The notes beneath the pieces were generated by a model. That model saw nothing but the letters and a program-made list of their open reading frames with translations, did not search any database and was not told the origin of the DNA. Positions 32,503 through 41,433 of a stretch of 64,000 nt of DNA are shown in pieces. Source of the stretch: Prevotella communis (GTDB taxonomy: Bacteria > Bacteroidota > Bacteroidia > Bacteroidales > Bacteroidaceae); contig NZ_CP091794.1 of the NCBI RefSeq assembly GCF_022024175.1, positions 1,488,001 to 1,552,000 of the forward strand. The letters are read 5' to 3'. The position numbers and the translations under genes are program-made. How positions within the stretch are numbered: the stretch's first letter is position 1; each line of letters opens with the position of its first letter.

Positions 32503-34311
32503 ATGGCGGATACAACCATAGATTCTTCCTCGGCAAGTTGGTTGACGCGTCTGCATGAGTGGCGCGAGGAGCATATCAGCGACCGTATGTTCGTGCTGGT
32601 ATTGGCTTTCTTCGTGGGCTTTTTCTCTGCTGTGGCAGCCGCGGTGCTGCACTGGCTCATTAATCAGATTGTACAATTGCTGACCAGTTCGTTTGATGCT
32701 TCTTCATCAAACTGGCTGTACCTGGTCTATCCTGTTGTGGGTATCTATATCACGTCGCTGTTTGTGCGCTACGTGGTGAAGGATAATATCTCGCACGGTA
32801 TCACGCGTATCCTCTATGCCATCAGTCAGAACCGTTCACGACTGAAGCCGCACAACACGTGGTCGAGCGTCATCTCGTCGGCCATCACCATCGGTTTTGG
32901 TGGTAGTGTGGGTGCCGAGGCGCCTATCGTGCTGACGGGTTCGGCTATCGGCAGTAACCTGGGAAAACTGTTCAAGATGGACAGTAAAACGCTGATGCTG
33001 CTGATAGGCTGTGGTGCCGCAGGCGCTATTGCCGGTATCTTCAAGGCGCCGATAGCAGGACTGGTGTTTACGATTGAGGTATTGATGATTGACCTGACGA
33101 TGGCGTCGCTGATGCCTATCCTGGTGAGCTGTGTCACGGCGACCTGTTTTACCTATATCTTCAGTGGCGACGCGGCGCTGTTCTCATTCCATCTGGACAA
33201 CCCCTGGTCCGTGGAGCGTGTTCCTGCCTGTATCGGCCTGGGCGTGTTCTGTGGCCTGGTGAGCCTGTATTTCATCAGGACGATGGGCTTCTGTGAGGAT
33301 ATCTTCGCACGTTTCAAGGACAAGCCCTACGTCAAACTGGCCATCGGCGGCGTGATGCTGAGCCTGTTGATCTACCTGTTCCCTTCGCTCTATGGAGAGG
33401 GATATGGGCCTATCAACCTCCTTCTGAATGGCACATCGGATGACGACTGGCGCCGTATCATGGATAACTCGCTGTTCTCCGGACAGATAGAGATGCTGAT
33501 ACCATATATCGCCCTGGTACTGCTGACGAAGGTGTTTGCCACCTCGGCCACGAATGGTGGCGGCGGATGCGGCGGTACGTTTGCCCCCTCCCTGTTTATC
33601 GGCTGTTTTAGCGGCTTCCTGTTCTCACGCCTTTGGAACATCAACCAGATTGGCGTCTATGTGCCTGAGAAGAACTTTGCCCTGATGGGTATGGCGGGCG
33701 TGATGTCGGGTGTGATGCATGCACCGCTGACGGGTATCTTCCTGATTGCCGAACTGACGGGTGGCTATAACCTGTTCCTGCCGCTGATGATCGTGTCTAT
33801 CAGTTCGTACCTGACGATAATCCTGTTTGAGCCGCACAGCATCTACAGTTCGCGACTGGCCAAGCAGGGCAAACTGATTACGCACCATACAGACCATGCT
33901 GTGCTGACGCTGATGCAGATGGACAGCTATATAGAGCGCGACGTGCTGGCCGTGGGTCCTGATACCGAACTGTCTGATATCGTCAGGAAAATCAGTCGTT
34001 CGCGCAACAGCGTGATTCCTGTACTCGATGCCGCAGGGTCTTTGTTGGGCGAGATAGATATTGCCAAGAACAGGAATGTGGTGTTCCGTACGGAGCTATA
34101 CCATCATTTCACGGCCAGCCAACTGATGCAGAAGCCGTCGGCCACGCTGAGCGACCAGGCATCCATGAGTGTGGTGATGAAGACCTTCGACCAGACGCAT
34201 GCCAACTGGTTGCCCGTGCTTGACAAGGACGGACACCTGAAGGGTTACCTATCGCGCGAACGTATTTATACGCAGTACCGCAAGATGGTGGCCGATATGT
34301 CGGAAGATTAA
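32503..34311 (+). CDS. ClC-family chloride channel with C-terminal CBS domains
   Basis: The 602-residue protein has the ClC membrane domain (residues ~30-440) and two C-terminal CBS domains (~450-595). The gating-glutamate segment is GGSVGAEAPIVLTGS (Glu139), and the third selectivity segment is GGGGCGGTFAPSLFIG. The position aligned with the internal proton glutamate of CLC-ec1 (the second Glu of FIIEEM) is Val193 in FTIEVLM, as in true channels such as ClC-0/ClC-1, so this may be a channel rather than a 2Cl-/H+ exchanger. CBS domains suggest regulation by adenine nucleotides. It follows the small acidic gene and precedes the aldo/keto reductase gene by 33 bases. Confidence 0.93.
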   Translation: MADTTIDSSSASWLTRLHEWREEHISDRMFVLVLAFFVGFFSAVAAAVLHWLINQIVQLLTSSFDASSSNWLYLVYPVVGIYITSLFVRYVVKDNISHGITRILYAISQNRSRLKPHNTWSSVISSAITIGFGGSVGAEAPIVLTGSAIGSNLGKLFKMDSKTLMLLIGCGAAGAIAGIFKAPIAGLVFTIEVLMIDLTMASLMPILVSCVTATCFTYIFSGDAALFSFHLDNPWSVERVPACIGLGVFCGLVSLYFIRTMGFCEDIFARFKDKPYVKLAIGGVMLSLLIYLFPSLYGEGYGPINLLLNGTSDDDWRRIMDNSLFSGQIEMLIPYIALVLLTKVFATSATNGGGGCGGTFAPSLFIGCFSGFLFSRLWNINQIGVYVPEKNFALMGMAGVMSGVMHAPLTGIFLIAELTGGYNLFLPLMIVSISSYLTIILFEPHSIYSSRLAKQGKLITHHTDHAVLTLMQMDSYIERDVLAVGPDTELSDIVRKISRSRNSVIPVLDAAGSLLGEIDIAKNRNVVFRTELYHHFTASQLMQKPSATLSDQASMSVVMKTFDQTHANWLPVLDKDGHLKGYLSRERIYTQYRKMVADMSED

Positions 34312-34344
34312 TTAACAAAAAAATAACCAGTAATTAAAAGCAAA

Positions 34345-35292
34345 ATGAGGTACACAGAGTTAGGACGTACAGGGATGAAGATTTCCCACCTGAGTTTCGG
34401 CGCTTCTTCTTTAGGTAGCGTGTTTCGTGAGACGAACGAAAGCGAGAGTTTTAAAGCCGTAGAAACTGCCATTGAAGGGGGAATCAATTTCATCGACGTG
34501 AGTCCTTATTACGGACATTATAAGGCTGAAACGGTATTGGGTAAGGCCCTGCGAAATATACCCCGTGATAAATATTTCCTGAGTACGAAGGTAGGCCGCT
34601 ATGGTAAGGACGGCGTGAATACCTGGGACTATTCTGCCAAGCGCGTGACGGATAGTGTCTATGAGAGCATGGAACGTCTGGGTATCGACTTCATCGACCT
34701 GATCAACGTGCATGATATCGAGTTCCAGGCTGCATTGCCCGGCGGCTTGCAGAAGGTTGTTGACGAGACATTGCCCGCCCTGGTAGAACTCAAGAAGAAG
34801 GGCGTGGTAGGTCATGTGGGTATTACCGACCTGCAGCTGGAGAACCTGAAGTGGGTTATCGAACATAGTGAGGCTGGTACGGTAGAGAGTATCCTGAACT
34901 TCTGTCACCACACCCTTAACGACGATGCCATCGTGGATTATCTGGATTTCTTTGAGCAGCATGGCATCGGTATCGTGAATGCGTCGCCCCTCTCCATGGG
35001 ACTGCTGTCACAGCGTGGCGTTCCTGTCTGGCATCCGGCTCCCAAGGCTTTGGTAGAGGTTTGTCAGAAGGCTGCCCAGTATTGTAACGAGAAGAATTAT
35101 CCTATCGAGAAACTGGCTGTACAGTTCTCTGTAAGTAATCCTCGCATCGCTTCGACGCTGTTCTCTTCGGCTAATCCTGAGAATGTGCGCCGTAATATCG
35201 AGTGGGCCAACGAAGAGCCCGACTGGGACTTGGTTCGTGAGGTGAAGGAGATTATCGGTAACCAGCAGCGCGTCACATGGGCAAACTCATAA
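34345..35292 (+). CDS. Aldo/keto reductase, L-galactose/L-fucose 1-dehydrogenase-like
   Basis: This is a 315-residue AKR with the catalytic tetrad visible: Asp51 and Tyr55/56 in FIDVSPYYG, Lys82 in STKVGRY, His123 in NVHDIEF. Its sequence style is strikingly that of plant L-galactose dehydrogenase: an N-terminus ELGRTGMKISHLSFGASSLG followed by SVF, INVHDIEF-like text, and ASPLSMGLLSQRGVPVWHPA. That enzyme oxidises L-galactose to L-galactono-1,4-lactone with NAD+; bacterial relatives also use L-fucose or D-arabinose. It is the first of three genes, followed by an amidohydrolase (overlap 16 bases) and a zinc dehydrogenase, which fits dehydrogenase-lactonase-dehydrogenase order. The substrate is inferred. 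Confidence 0.87.
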   Translation: MRYTELGRTGMKISHLSFGASSLGSVFRETNESESFKAVETAIEGGINFIDVSPYYGHYKAETVLGKALRNIPRDKYFLSTKVGRYGKDGVNTWDYSAKRVTDSVYESMERLGIDFIDLINVHDIEFQAALPGGLQKVVDETLPALVELKKKGVVGHVGITDLQLENLKWVIEHSEAGTVESILNFCHHTLNDDAIVDYLDFFEQHGIGIVNASPLSMGLLSQRGVPVWHPAPKALVEVCQKAAQYCNEKNYPIEKLAVQFSVSNPRIASTLFSSANPENVRRNIEWANEEPDWDLVREVKEIIGNQQRVTWANS

Positions 35293-36167
35293 TCGATGCC
35301 CACAGTCATCTGTGGCTGAAACAGGATACCACCGTCGACGGGAAGCGTATCTTGTCGTTGAAGAACGGCCGGAGTATTTTCATGGACGAGGAGGTGCAGA
35401 TGTTGCCGCCGTTTATGATTGACGGACAGAACACGGCTGAGGTGTTCCTGTCGAACATGAACTATGCGCAGGTGGGAGCCGCTGTCGTGGTACAGGAGGT
35501 GATAGATGGTTGTCAGAACGCCTACCTGACGAAGGTGCAACAGCAATATCCCGACCGCTTTTTCTGTATGGGCATGGCCTGGAATACGGACGAGGCACAG
35601 GCTGTCATCGACGCCGGACTGAAGGGTATCGCCTTCCCTGGTCATCGTATCCACGAGTCGTTGCTCACGTTGATGCCTGTCTTCAAACTCATGGAGAGCA
35701 AGGAGATGGTGCTGTCCATGTGTCTGGCTGATGATGAAGAGCAGATAGGGCAGATGGCGGAGGTAATCCAGGAATGTCCTGACCTCAAGGTAGCCATCGG
35801 TCATTTCGGAATGCCCAGCACGGCATCGTTCCGCAGTCAGGTGCTGCTGGCTCGTCAGGGACAGAACGTGATGGTGGAGTCGGGTGGTATCACGTGGCTC
35901 TATAACTCTGAGTTCTATCCGTTCCCCACGGCCATCCGCCGTATTCGCGAGGCGGCCGACCTGGTAGGCATGGAGCGTTTGATGTGGGGCTCCGACTATC
36001 CTCGCACCATTACGGCTATCACGTATCGTATGTCGTATGATTTCGTGGAGAAATCGTCGGAACTGACGGATAGCGAGAAGGCGATGTTCCTGGGTGGTAA
36101 CGCGAAGTCGTTCTATGGCTTTGAGAACCTGCCGGAACTGCCTTATATCAAGAATATGTCTGAGTGA
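35277..36167 (+). CDS. Amidohydrolase-family sugar lactonase (COG3618-like)
   Basis: The 296-residue TIM-barrel hydrolase has the metal-binding DAHSHLW (His9, His11), a later IGHFGMP His, and the C-terminal MWGSDYPRT Asp. This is the pattern of the COG3618 family, which contains L-fuconolactonase, L-rhamnono-lactonase and 2-pyrone-4,6-dicarboxylate lactonase. Next to a L-galactose dehydrogenase-like AKR it most likely opens the L-galactono- or L-fuconolactone ring. It overlaps the AKR gene by 16 bases. A two-copy GGTGAAA heptad follows directly after its stop codon. Confidence 0.87.
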   Translation: MGKLIIDAHSHLWLKQDTTVDGKRILSLKNGRSIFMDEEVQMLPPFMIDGQNTAEVFLSNMNYAQVGAAVVVQEVIDGCQNAYLTKVQQQYPDRFFCMGMAWNTDEAQAVIDAGLKGIAFPGHRIHESLLTLMPVFKLMESKEMVLSMCLADDEEQIGQMAEVIQECPDLKVAIGHFGMPSTASFRSQVLLARQGQNVMVESGGITWLYNSEFYPFPTAIRRIREAADLVGMERLMWGSDYPRTITAITYRMSYDFVEKSSELTDSEKAMFLGGNAKSFYGFENLPELPYIKNMSE

Positions 36168-36181
36168 GGTGAAAGGTGAAA
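36168..36181 (+). repeat. Two-copy heptanucleotide repeat after the lactonase stop codon
   Basis: GGTGAAA occurs twice, starting at the first base after the TGA stop, followed by GAGAATC; member of the heptad junction class. Confidence 0.6.
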
Positions 36182-36232
36182 GAGAATCATTAATAGTTAA
36201 ATGAGTTAAGCTAATAAGTAATCAGTAGTATA

Positions 36233-37252
36233 ATGAAAGCAATTCAAATTACGCATTCGCAAGAATTAAACATCGTAGAGCTGCCACAACCAGCGCAGCC
36301 TGGCGAGGGTGAAGTGCTGCTTCGCCTCAGTTATGTAGGCTTCTGTGGCTCAGATATCAATACCTTCATGGGGCGCAACACGATGGCGCTCAATCCCGTG
36401 ATTCCCGGTCACGAGGTAGGTGCCGTTATTGAGGCCGTTGGTGCTGGCGTACCCGAGACGCTGAAACCGGGCATGGTGGTTACGTGTAATCCTTATACCA
36501 ACTGTGGCAAGTGTGCCTCATGTCGCAACCAGCGCGTCAACGCATGTCAGCACAACGAGACGCTGGGCGTGCAGCGCAATGGTGCTATGAAGGAGTTTAT
36601 CGTCCTGCCCTGGGAGAAGATTATCCCTGCTGGTTCGCTCACGCCGAAGGTGACAGCCCTGGTAGAGCCGATGAGTGTTGGCTTCCATGCCGTGAGTCGT
36701 GCGCAGGTTACTGATATCGACGTGGTGATGGTGATTGGCTGTGGTATGGTAGGTATGGGTGCCATCGTTCGCAGTGTGATGCGTGGTGCAACCGTTATCG
36801 CTGCCGATATCGATGATGAGAAGTTGGCCCTGGCCAAGAAGATGGGTGCAACCTATACGCTGAATACCAAGACCGAGGATGCGCACCAGCGTCTGTCGGA
36901 GATGACAAACGGGTTTGGCCCTGACGTGGTGATTGAGGCCGTGGGTAGTGTGCCTACCTATCAGATGGCTATCAATGAGGTGGCTTTCACGGGTCGTGTG
37001 GCTTGTATCGGCTATGCCAAGTCTGAGGTGTCGTTCCAGACGAAATACTTCGTACAGAAGGAGTTGGATATCCGTGGCTCCCGTAATGCGCAGCCTTCCG
37101 ACTTCCGTGCCGTTATCCGTTATCTGGAGCGTGGCACCTGTCCGGTCGATGCCCTTATCACCAAGGTCATCAAGCCCGAGGAGGCACTTGAGACGATGCG
37201 TTGGTGGAGTGAGAACCCTGGCAAGGTGTTCAGAATCCTCGTGGAATTCTAA
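36233..37252 (+). CDS. Zinc-dependent dehydrogenase, L-galactonate 5-dehydrogenase-like
   Basis: This is a 339-residue medium-chain dehydrogenase. The catalytic zinc ligands are Cys38 (GFCGSD) and His60-Glu61 (IPGHEVG); the structural zinc site is CGKCASCRNQRVNAC (Cys91, 94, 97, 105). The Rossmann motif reads VIGCGMVGMGA. Segments VEPMSVGFHAVSRA and IRGSRNAQPSDF closely parallel E. coli LgoD (YjjN), which oxidises L-galactonate to D-tagaturonate. With the AKR and lactonase upstream this gives a coherent L-galactose to tagaturonate route. Sorbitol or threonine dehydrogenase-like roles are alternatives. Confidence 0.87.
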   Translation: MKAIQITHSQELNIVELPQPAQPGEGEVLLRLSYVGFCGSDINTFMGRNTMALNPVIPGHEVGAVIEAVGAGVPETLKPGMVVTCNPYTNCGKCASCRNQRVNACQHNETLGVQRNGAMKEFIVLPWEKIIPAGSLTPKVTALVEPMSVGFHAVSRAQVTDIDVVMVIGCGMVGMGAIVRSVMRGATVIAADIDDEKLALAKKMGATYTLNTKTEDAHQRLSEMTNGFGPDVVIEAVGSVPTYQMAINEVAFTGRVACIGYAKSEVSFQTKYFVQKELDIRGSRNAQPSDFRAVIRYLERGTCPVDALITKVIKPEEALETMRWWSENPGKVFRILVEF

Positions 37253-37265
37253 TCATCAACGTGGA

Positions 37266-37937
37266 TTAGAACAGTTGGAAATCCTGGATATGTTGAATCT
37301 CGGGTGCCTGGCAACCTAAATCGCCTACGACGGTGATGACATCAAAACGCCAGGGGTTGTCTATCTGACGGTATTTGATGTAGTGGTTGATGGCAAGGCG
37401 CAGATTCTTCAGTTTCTGATAGTTGACAGCAGATTCAGGCTCGGCAAACAGACGGTTTTGCCGGGCCTTTACTTCTACAAATACCGTACAGTCGTTATCT
37501 TGTGCGATGATGTCTATGTCACGATGGCTGGAATGCCAGTCGCGCTCCAGGATCACATAGCCTTTCTCACGCAGGTAGGCTACTGCTATTTCTTCTCCGC
37601 GGATACCCAACTGGATATGTTTGGGAGCTTTCTCGTAGAGCTGCTTGCGGGAGGAAGCCTTCTCAAGGAGTTTCTTGCAGCTCACAAACTGCCTCTCCAT
37701 CAGTTGCTCTGGTATCTCGACGTGTGTCAAAAGACGCTCTAGGGCCAGAAGGATTTTCCGCGCTTCGTCGGTTCGTCCTGCCTGGATGCGAAGCTTCAGG
37801 ATATCGGTAGCCGTCCAGAACATGGCCGAAAGGGCGTGCCTTCCCTTGTCGACGGCATAGAGCTTACGTGCTTCTTCGTAAGCCTCCTCTATATGTCCCG
37901 TCATTCGGAGTGAAAAGATTTCCTGTACTGTCATCAT
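37266..37937 (-). CDS. YraN/UPF0102 nuclease-like protein with N-terminal helical extension
   Basis: The C-terminal ~115 residues are a YraN domain: IRGEEIAVAYLREKGY, then RDIDIIAQDNDCTVFVEVKAR (the D...ExK restriction-endonuclease-like site) and DNPWRFDVI. YraN proteins are usually ~120 residues; this one has 223. The extra N-terminal ~105 residues are helical, with TPR-like spacing (HIEEAYEEARKLYAVDK, AGRTDEARKILLALE). The role of YraN is unsettled, possibly DNA processing. The gene is convergent with the zinc dehydrogenase gene, 13 bases away. Confidence 0.85.
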   Translation of the reverse strand: MMTVQEIFSLRMTGHIEEAYEEARKLYAVDKGRHALSAMFWTATDILKLRIQAGRTDEARKILLALERLLTHVEIPEQLMERQFVSCKKLLEKASSRKQLYEKAPKHIQLGIRGEEIAVAYLREKGYVILERDWHSSHRDIDIIAQDNDCTVFVEVKARQNRLFAEPESAVNYQKLKNLRLAINHYIKYRQIDNPWRFDVITVVGDLGCQAPEIQHIQDFQLF

Positions 37938-37960
37938 CCTGTTTAAGGTCTTTATGATAA

Positions 37961-37993
37961 AAAGAATGGGGCTGTAAGTTACAGCCCCATTCT
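37961..37993 (-). terminator. Terminator of the MFS transporter gene
   Basis: AGAATGGGGCTG (37963-37974) pairs perfectly with CAGCCCCATTCT (37982-37993); on the minus strand it is followed by TTTTTATC. Confidence 0.85.
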
Positions 37994-38000
37994 GAACAGA

Positions 38001-39623
38001 CTATTCTTTGATGTTTGGTTCTTCGAGTCCAAGGCCCTTCTTCTTGTCAACCACTTTCAGCAGCAGACCAAGAATCAAGGCTGCTACACCGAGTGAGGCC
38101 AGCATGATGAGAGGCCAGGTGTAGTCGTACTGTGTGGGGTCTGTAACACCAGGATTGGTCTTGTCGAGCACCTTACCAATCAACAGAGGGAACAGCCACA
38201 GACCGATGTTCTGAATCCAGAAAATCAGCGCGTAGGCAGAACCGATAATCTTTGCGTCAACAAGCTTGGGAACGCTGGGCCACAATGATGCGGGCACCAG
38301 AGAGAATGATGAACCCAGGACGAGGATGGTGGCATAGGCCACGATGACACCGCCAACGGTGCTGCCATTGAACATAGGCAGGATGAAGGCGAAGGTGAGG
38401 TGGCAGGCAATCAGCAGCAATGAGCCCAGAACGAGCATTGAGGCTGCCTTACCCTTATGGTCAACATAGCTGCCCAGGATAGGAGTGATAAGCACAGCCA
38501 GCAGGGGGAACACGGCGAAGATTGACTCGGCCGACTGGCGCATGTAACCCATATAGCAATAGGTGATGAGCGACAGGATAGAGAGTCCCAGGAGGATGTA
38601 CTTGCGGTTGGCCTGCTTCTGGAAGTTGCTGGCAAAACCGAAACCTGCTACGAGCAGCATGATGATATACTGTACGATGGTCACATCTGGCTGTGCCCAG
38701 AAGGTATCTGCTGCAGGAGCTTCAAGGGTGAGGTTGCATTGCAGCATGTTGACGGCGTACTTCTGGAATGGGAAGATAGCGCTGTAGTAGAGCACGCAGA
38801 GCAGGGCAACGAGCCAGAAACCGCTTGAGGTGAGGATCTGGCCGAGGTCTGAAACCTTGAAGGGATCATCCTTCTCCTCAGCCTCACCAGTCTGGGCATC
38901 CAGTTTCTTGTCCATCACGAAATAGACGATGGTCATGATGAGGGCGATACACAGCAGAACAACACCGAAAGCCACAGAACGGCTCACGCTGATGCTTCCA
39001 CCCAGACGGGCGAAGAAGGGTGAGAAAATCATACAGGTGGCAACACCCAGACGGGCCAAGGCCATCTCAGAACCCATGGCCAGCGCCATCTCGCGACCCT
39101 TGAACCACTTCACGATACCACGGCTGACGGTGATACCTGCCATCTCACAGCCACAACCGAAAATCATGAAACCGCAGGCTGCGAACTTAGCAGAAGCGGG
39201 CATACCCTCGTAGAAAGGTGAAACACCCAGTTCGTCGAATACGGGAATATAATTCAGGTTATTGGTGAACCATGTTTCCAGACCTGTGCCAATGAATGCG
39301 TCTGTAACGGCATACCATTTGATGACAGCACCTACCAGCATGACTACGGCAGAGAGAACGGCGGTGAAACGCACGCCCATCTTGTCGAGGATGATACCTG
39401 CGAAAATCAGGAAGAAGGCAAAGACATTGAGGAATACCTCAGAGCCCTGCATGGTTCCGAATGCGCTTGAGTCCCATCCGCGCTCAGAGAGCATCAGGTC
39501 CTTGATAGGTGAGAGAATGTCCATGAAGATGTAGCTGCAGAACATGGCGAGAGCCAGGAGCAGCAAGGCGGTCCAGCGCATGGCGGCGCTGTCACGCAGA
39601 GTTTTTTGAATTGTTTGTGTCAT
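38001..39623 (-). CDS. Major facilitator superfamily transporter
   Basis: The 540-residue protein has about twelve membrane segments, a cytosolic loop rich in Glu/Lys/Asp in the middle (AQTGEAEEKDDPFK), and an MFS-type loop after helix 2 (AGIILDKMGVRF). The arrangement, including GSEMALARLG, looks like the MFSD1-related branch common in Bacteroidales, whose substrates are mostly unknown. Candidates include dipeptides, sugars or sugar acids. It is transcribed alone from the opposite strand to the L-galactose-type operon, with a strong terminator after it. Confidence 0.88.
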   Translation of the reverse strand: MTQTIQKTLRDSAAMRWTALLLLALAMFCSYIFMDILSPIKDLMLSERGWDSSAFGTMQGSEVFLNVFAFFLIFAGIILDKMGVRFTAVLSAVVMLVGAVIKWYAVTDAFIGTGLETWFTNNLNYIPVFDELGVSPFYEGMPASAKFAACGFMIFGCGCEMAGITVSRGIVKWFKGREMALAMGSEMALARLGVATCMIFSPFFARLGGSISVSRSVAFGVVLLCIALIMTIVYFVMDKKLDAQTGEAEEKDDPFKVSDLGQILTSSGFWLVALLCVLYYSAIFPFQKYAVNMLQCNLTLEAPAADTFWAQPDVTIVQYIIMLLVAGFGFASNFQKQANRKYILLGLSILSLITYCYMGYMRQSAESIFAVFPLLAVLITPILGSYVDHKGKAASMLVLGSLLLIACHLTFAFILPMFNGSTVGGVIVAYATILVLGSSFSLVPASLWPSVPKLVDAKIIGSAYALIFWIQNIGLWLFPLLIGKVLDKTNPGVTDPTQYDYTWPLIMLASLGVAALILGLLLKVVDKKKGLGLEEPNIKE

Positions 39624-39632
39624 TTCTTAATA

Positions 39633-41009
39633 TTATTGTGTTTTAATAATTTCGTTTTTAAAGTGACTGTCGATATCCTGAAGTTCCTTCTCGTATACTT
39701 TATCCATCTGCTGTTTCATGAAGTGGTCCTCCAGATTTGTCAGATAGGCAAGGTCCTGAACGGCTCGTGCACCTGTGACGAGGAGTCCGCCGATATCCAG
39801 TTTCTGCCATTGTTCTGCGGCAATGGTAAACGTGAGGTTGCTGCCTGACGCAAAGAGGTTTGACAGCAACAGGATCTTGCGGGTGCGGGCGTCATAGAAC
39901 TCGCGTGGCCCGTCTTTCTCCGGGTTATACAGCAGTCCGTGAAGCAGACTGACAGCCATATTGACCATCAGGGGGAAGGCAGCTTGTCTGCCTATCAGCG
40001 TCAGGTCTGTCATCGATGCCAGCTGTTGGGCCTGCATCTGGAACAGTTCGCTCTCCATGCCGGGCTGAAGGGCTTCCGTCACGGGTTTCAGCACATCAAC
40101 AGGGTCGCCTTCTGCTGCTTTCTCCTGTGCATATTGCGAATAGACGGCAGCGGTGAGTCGTCTGGGATCTTCCTTGATATTGCGTAATGCTTCTGCCAGC
40201 ATGCCAGGCGTGCTCACATCCTCGCCCGTAACGGCATCTGTAGAGGTGAAATTGCTGCCAGTACGTGTGCCCGTTATCTTATTGACAATGCCGAAGAGCC
40301 AGTTCATGGAGTCGTTGTCGAAAGCTTTGTCGGGCATCTCGTCGCGTTGCTCCAGAATCTCCTCCCAGGACTTAGGTCCTTCGTGGATCTCCCCGGCTTC
40401 CTCTATGAATTCCTGATTGGTCTCGTCTATGAGGGTCAGTTCCTTGGTATCTGGCTTTTGCTCCAGCATCGCCATGGCCGAGGGAGACAGGGCTGCAATG
40501 ATCCGGCCTGATTTTCCCAGTTGTCCGGCAATCTTGGGTGTCATAGCCCAACGGGCGGACTGGATGCTGGTGGCAATGACGAGGAAAGTCAGGTCGCTGC
40601 GCGTGAGACCAGTACGACTGGCAAACTCTTCGTTGATGCGATTCACTTCACTCAGGGCATAGGTTATCTCCTTGCCTGTGAGCAGATCCTCGATGACGAT
40701 ATCGTGGGGGATGCCTGTCTCGTCGGCACGCTCCTCAATCGACTGCCATGAAGGGATGGCGTCAACGGCCATCTTCTCTTTCTGATGGGTTGGGGTAGTG
40801 GTGAGATGACGCTCTTCCGGCAGTTCTATGCCTTCTTCCTGTGCGATGGCTGATGCACGACGCTTCAGTTCTGATAATCTGTCGTCCATCTGCGAGAGTT
40901 GCTGTGTGTGACTGTCCGTCTGTTCCTGCAGACGTGACAAATCGCCCTCCTGCATCTTCAGCACGCGAAGGGTACGCTTCTCGTCATCTGTATATTCCCT
41001 GTCAGCCAT
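39633..41009 (-). CDS. Uncharacterised 458-residue protein, third gene of an orphan operon
   Basis: I do not recognise a characterised family. The first ~75 residues are charged and helical (coiled-coil-like: QEGDLSRLQEQTDSHTQQ). The middle is mixed. The C-terminal third contains hydrophobic stretches (FPLMVNMAVSLLHGLLY, ILLLSNLFASGSN, KLDIGGLLVTGAR) that may be short membrane-associated or buried helices. No signal peptide. It lies 11 bases after a coiled-coil protein gene and follows a secreted-protein gene in the same operon. Co-occurrence suggests a joint, possibly membrane-linked function, but none can be assigned. Confidence 0.75.
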   Translation of the reverse strand: MADREYTDDEKRTLRVLKMQEGDLSRLQEQTDSHTQQLSQMDDRLSELKRRASAIAQEEGIELPEERHLTTTPTHQKEKMAVDAIPSWQSIEERADETGIPHDIVIEDLLTGKEITYALSEVNRINEEFASRTGLTRSDLTFLVIATSIQSARWAMTPKIAGQLGKSGRIIAALSPSAMAMLEQKPDTKELTLIDETNQEFIEEAGEIHEGPKSWEEILEQRDEMPDKAFDNDSMNWLFGIVNKITGTRTGSNFTSTDAVTGEDVSTPGMLAEALRNIKEDPRRLTAAVYSQYAQEKAAEGDPVDVLKPVTEALQPGMESELFQMQAQQLASMTDLTLIGRQAAFPLMVNMAVSLLHGLLYNPEKDGPREFYDARTRKILLLSNLFASGSNLTFTIAAEQWQKLDIGGLLVTGARAVQDLAYLTNLEDHFMKQQMDKVYEKELQDIDSHFKNEIIKTQ

Positions 41010-41020
41010 TCGTCAGTTCC

Positions 41021-41422
41021 TTACTTATCCTTCTTTCCCTCTTCAATACGTTTCAATGCCTCCTCGAGGAACTCGATGGTCTCCTGAAGATTCTTGCGCT
41101 GCTCCTCATTCTGGAGGTTTTCCTCCTCCATCTTCTTGATGATAGCCTGCTGCTTGGCAATGATTGTACGTTTCATCATCTCAGCTTCCTGAGCCTGACG
41201 TTTCTTGGTCTGCGTGTATCTATAGAGTACACGCGCGCCCAATGAAACAGGATTGGCAAGACAGATGATATTCCAAGGGTCTGTCAGAAACCCCTTAATA
41301 CCGTTATGGTAGCCCAACTGGTTCTTCAGAACCTCATTCACGCTGTTCTGAGGGTCCTTCAAAACCTGGTCAGCTACTTTAACGGCTGTGGTATAATACT
41401 CCTTGATATTTGTCTTACCCAT
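41021..41422 (-). CDS. Small coiled-coil protein, second gene of the orphan operon
   Basis: I start this at ATG 41420-41422 (MGKTNIKEYY); an ATG two codons upstream is also possible, but AGGGG is then too close. About 133 residues. The N-terminal half has short helical segments and a hydrophobic stretch (NIICLANPVSLGARVLYRY). The C-terminal half, from KKRQAQEAEMMKRT to the end, is an almost continuous Glu/Lys/Gln coiled coil. There is no recognised family. Tight spacing to both neighbours indicates one transcript. Confidence 0.72.
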   Translation of the reverse strand: MGKTNIKEYYTTAVKVADQVLKDPQNSVNEVLKNQLGYHNGIKGFLTDPWNIICLANPVSLGARVLYRYTQTKKRQAQEAEMMKRTIIAKQQAIIKKMEEENLQNEEQRKNLQETIEFLEEALKRIEEGKKDK

Positions 41423-41433
41423 AAGCATCCCCT

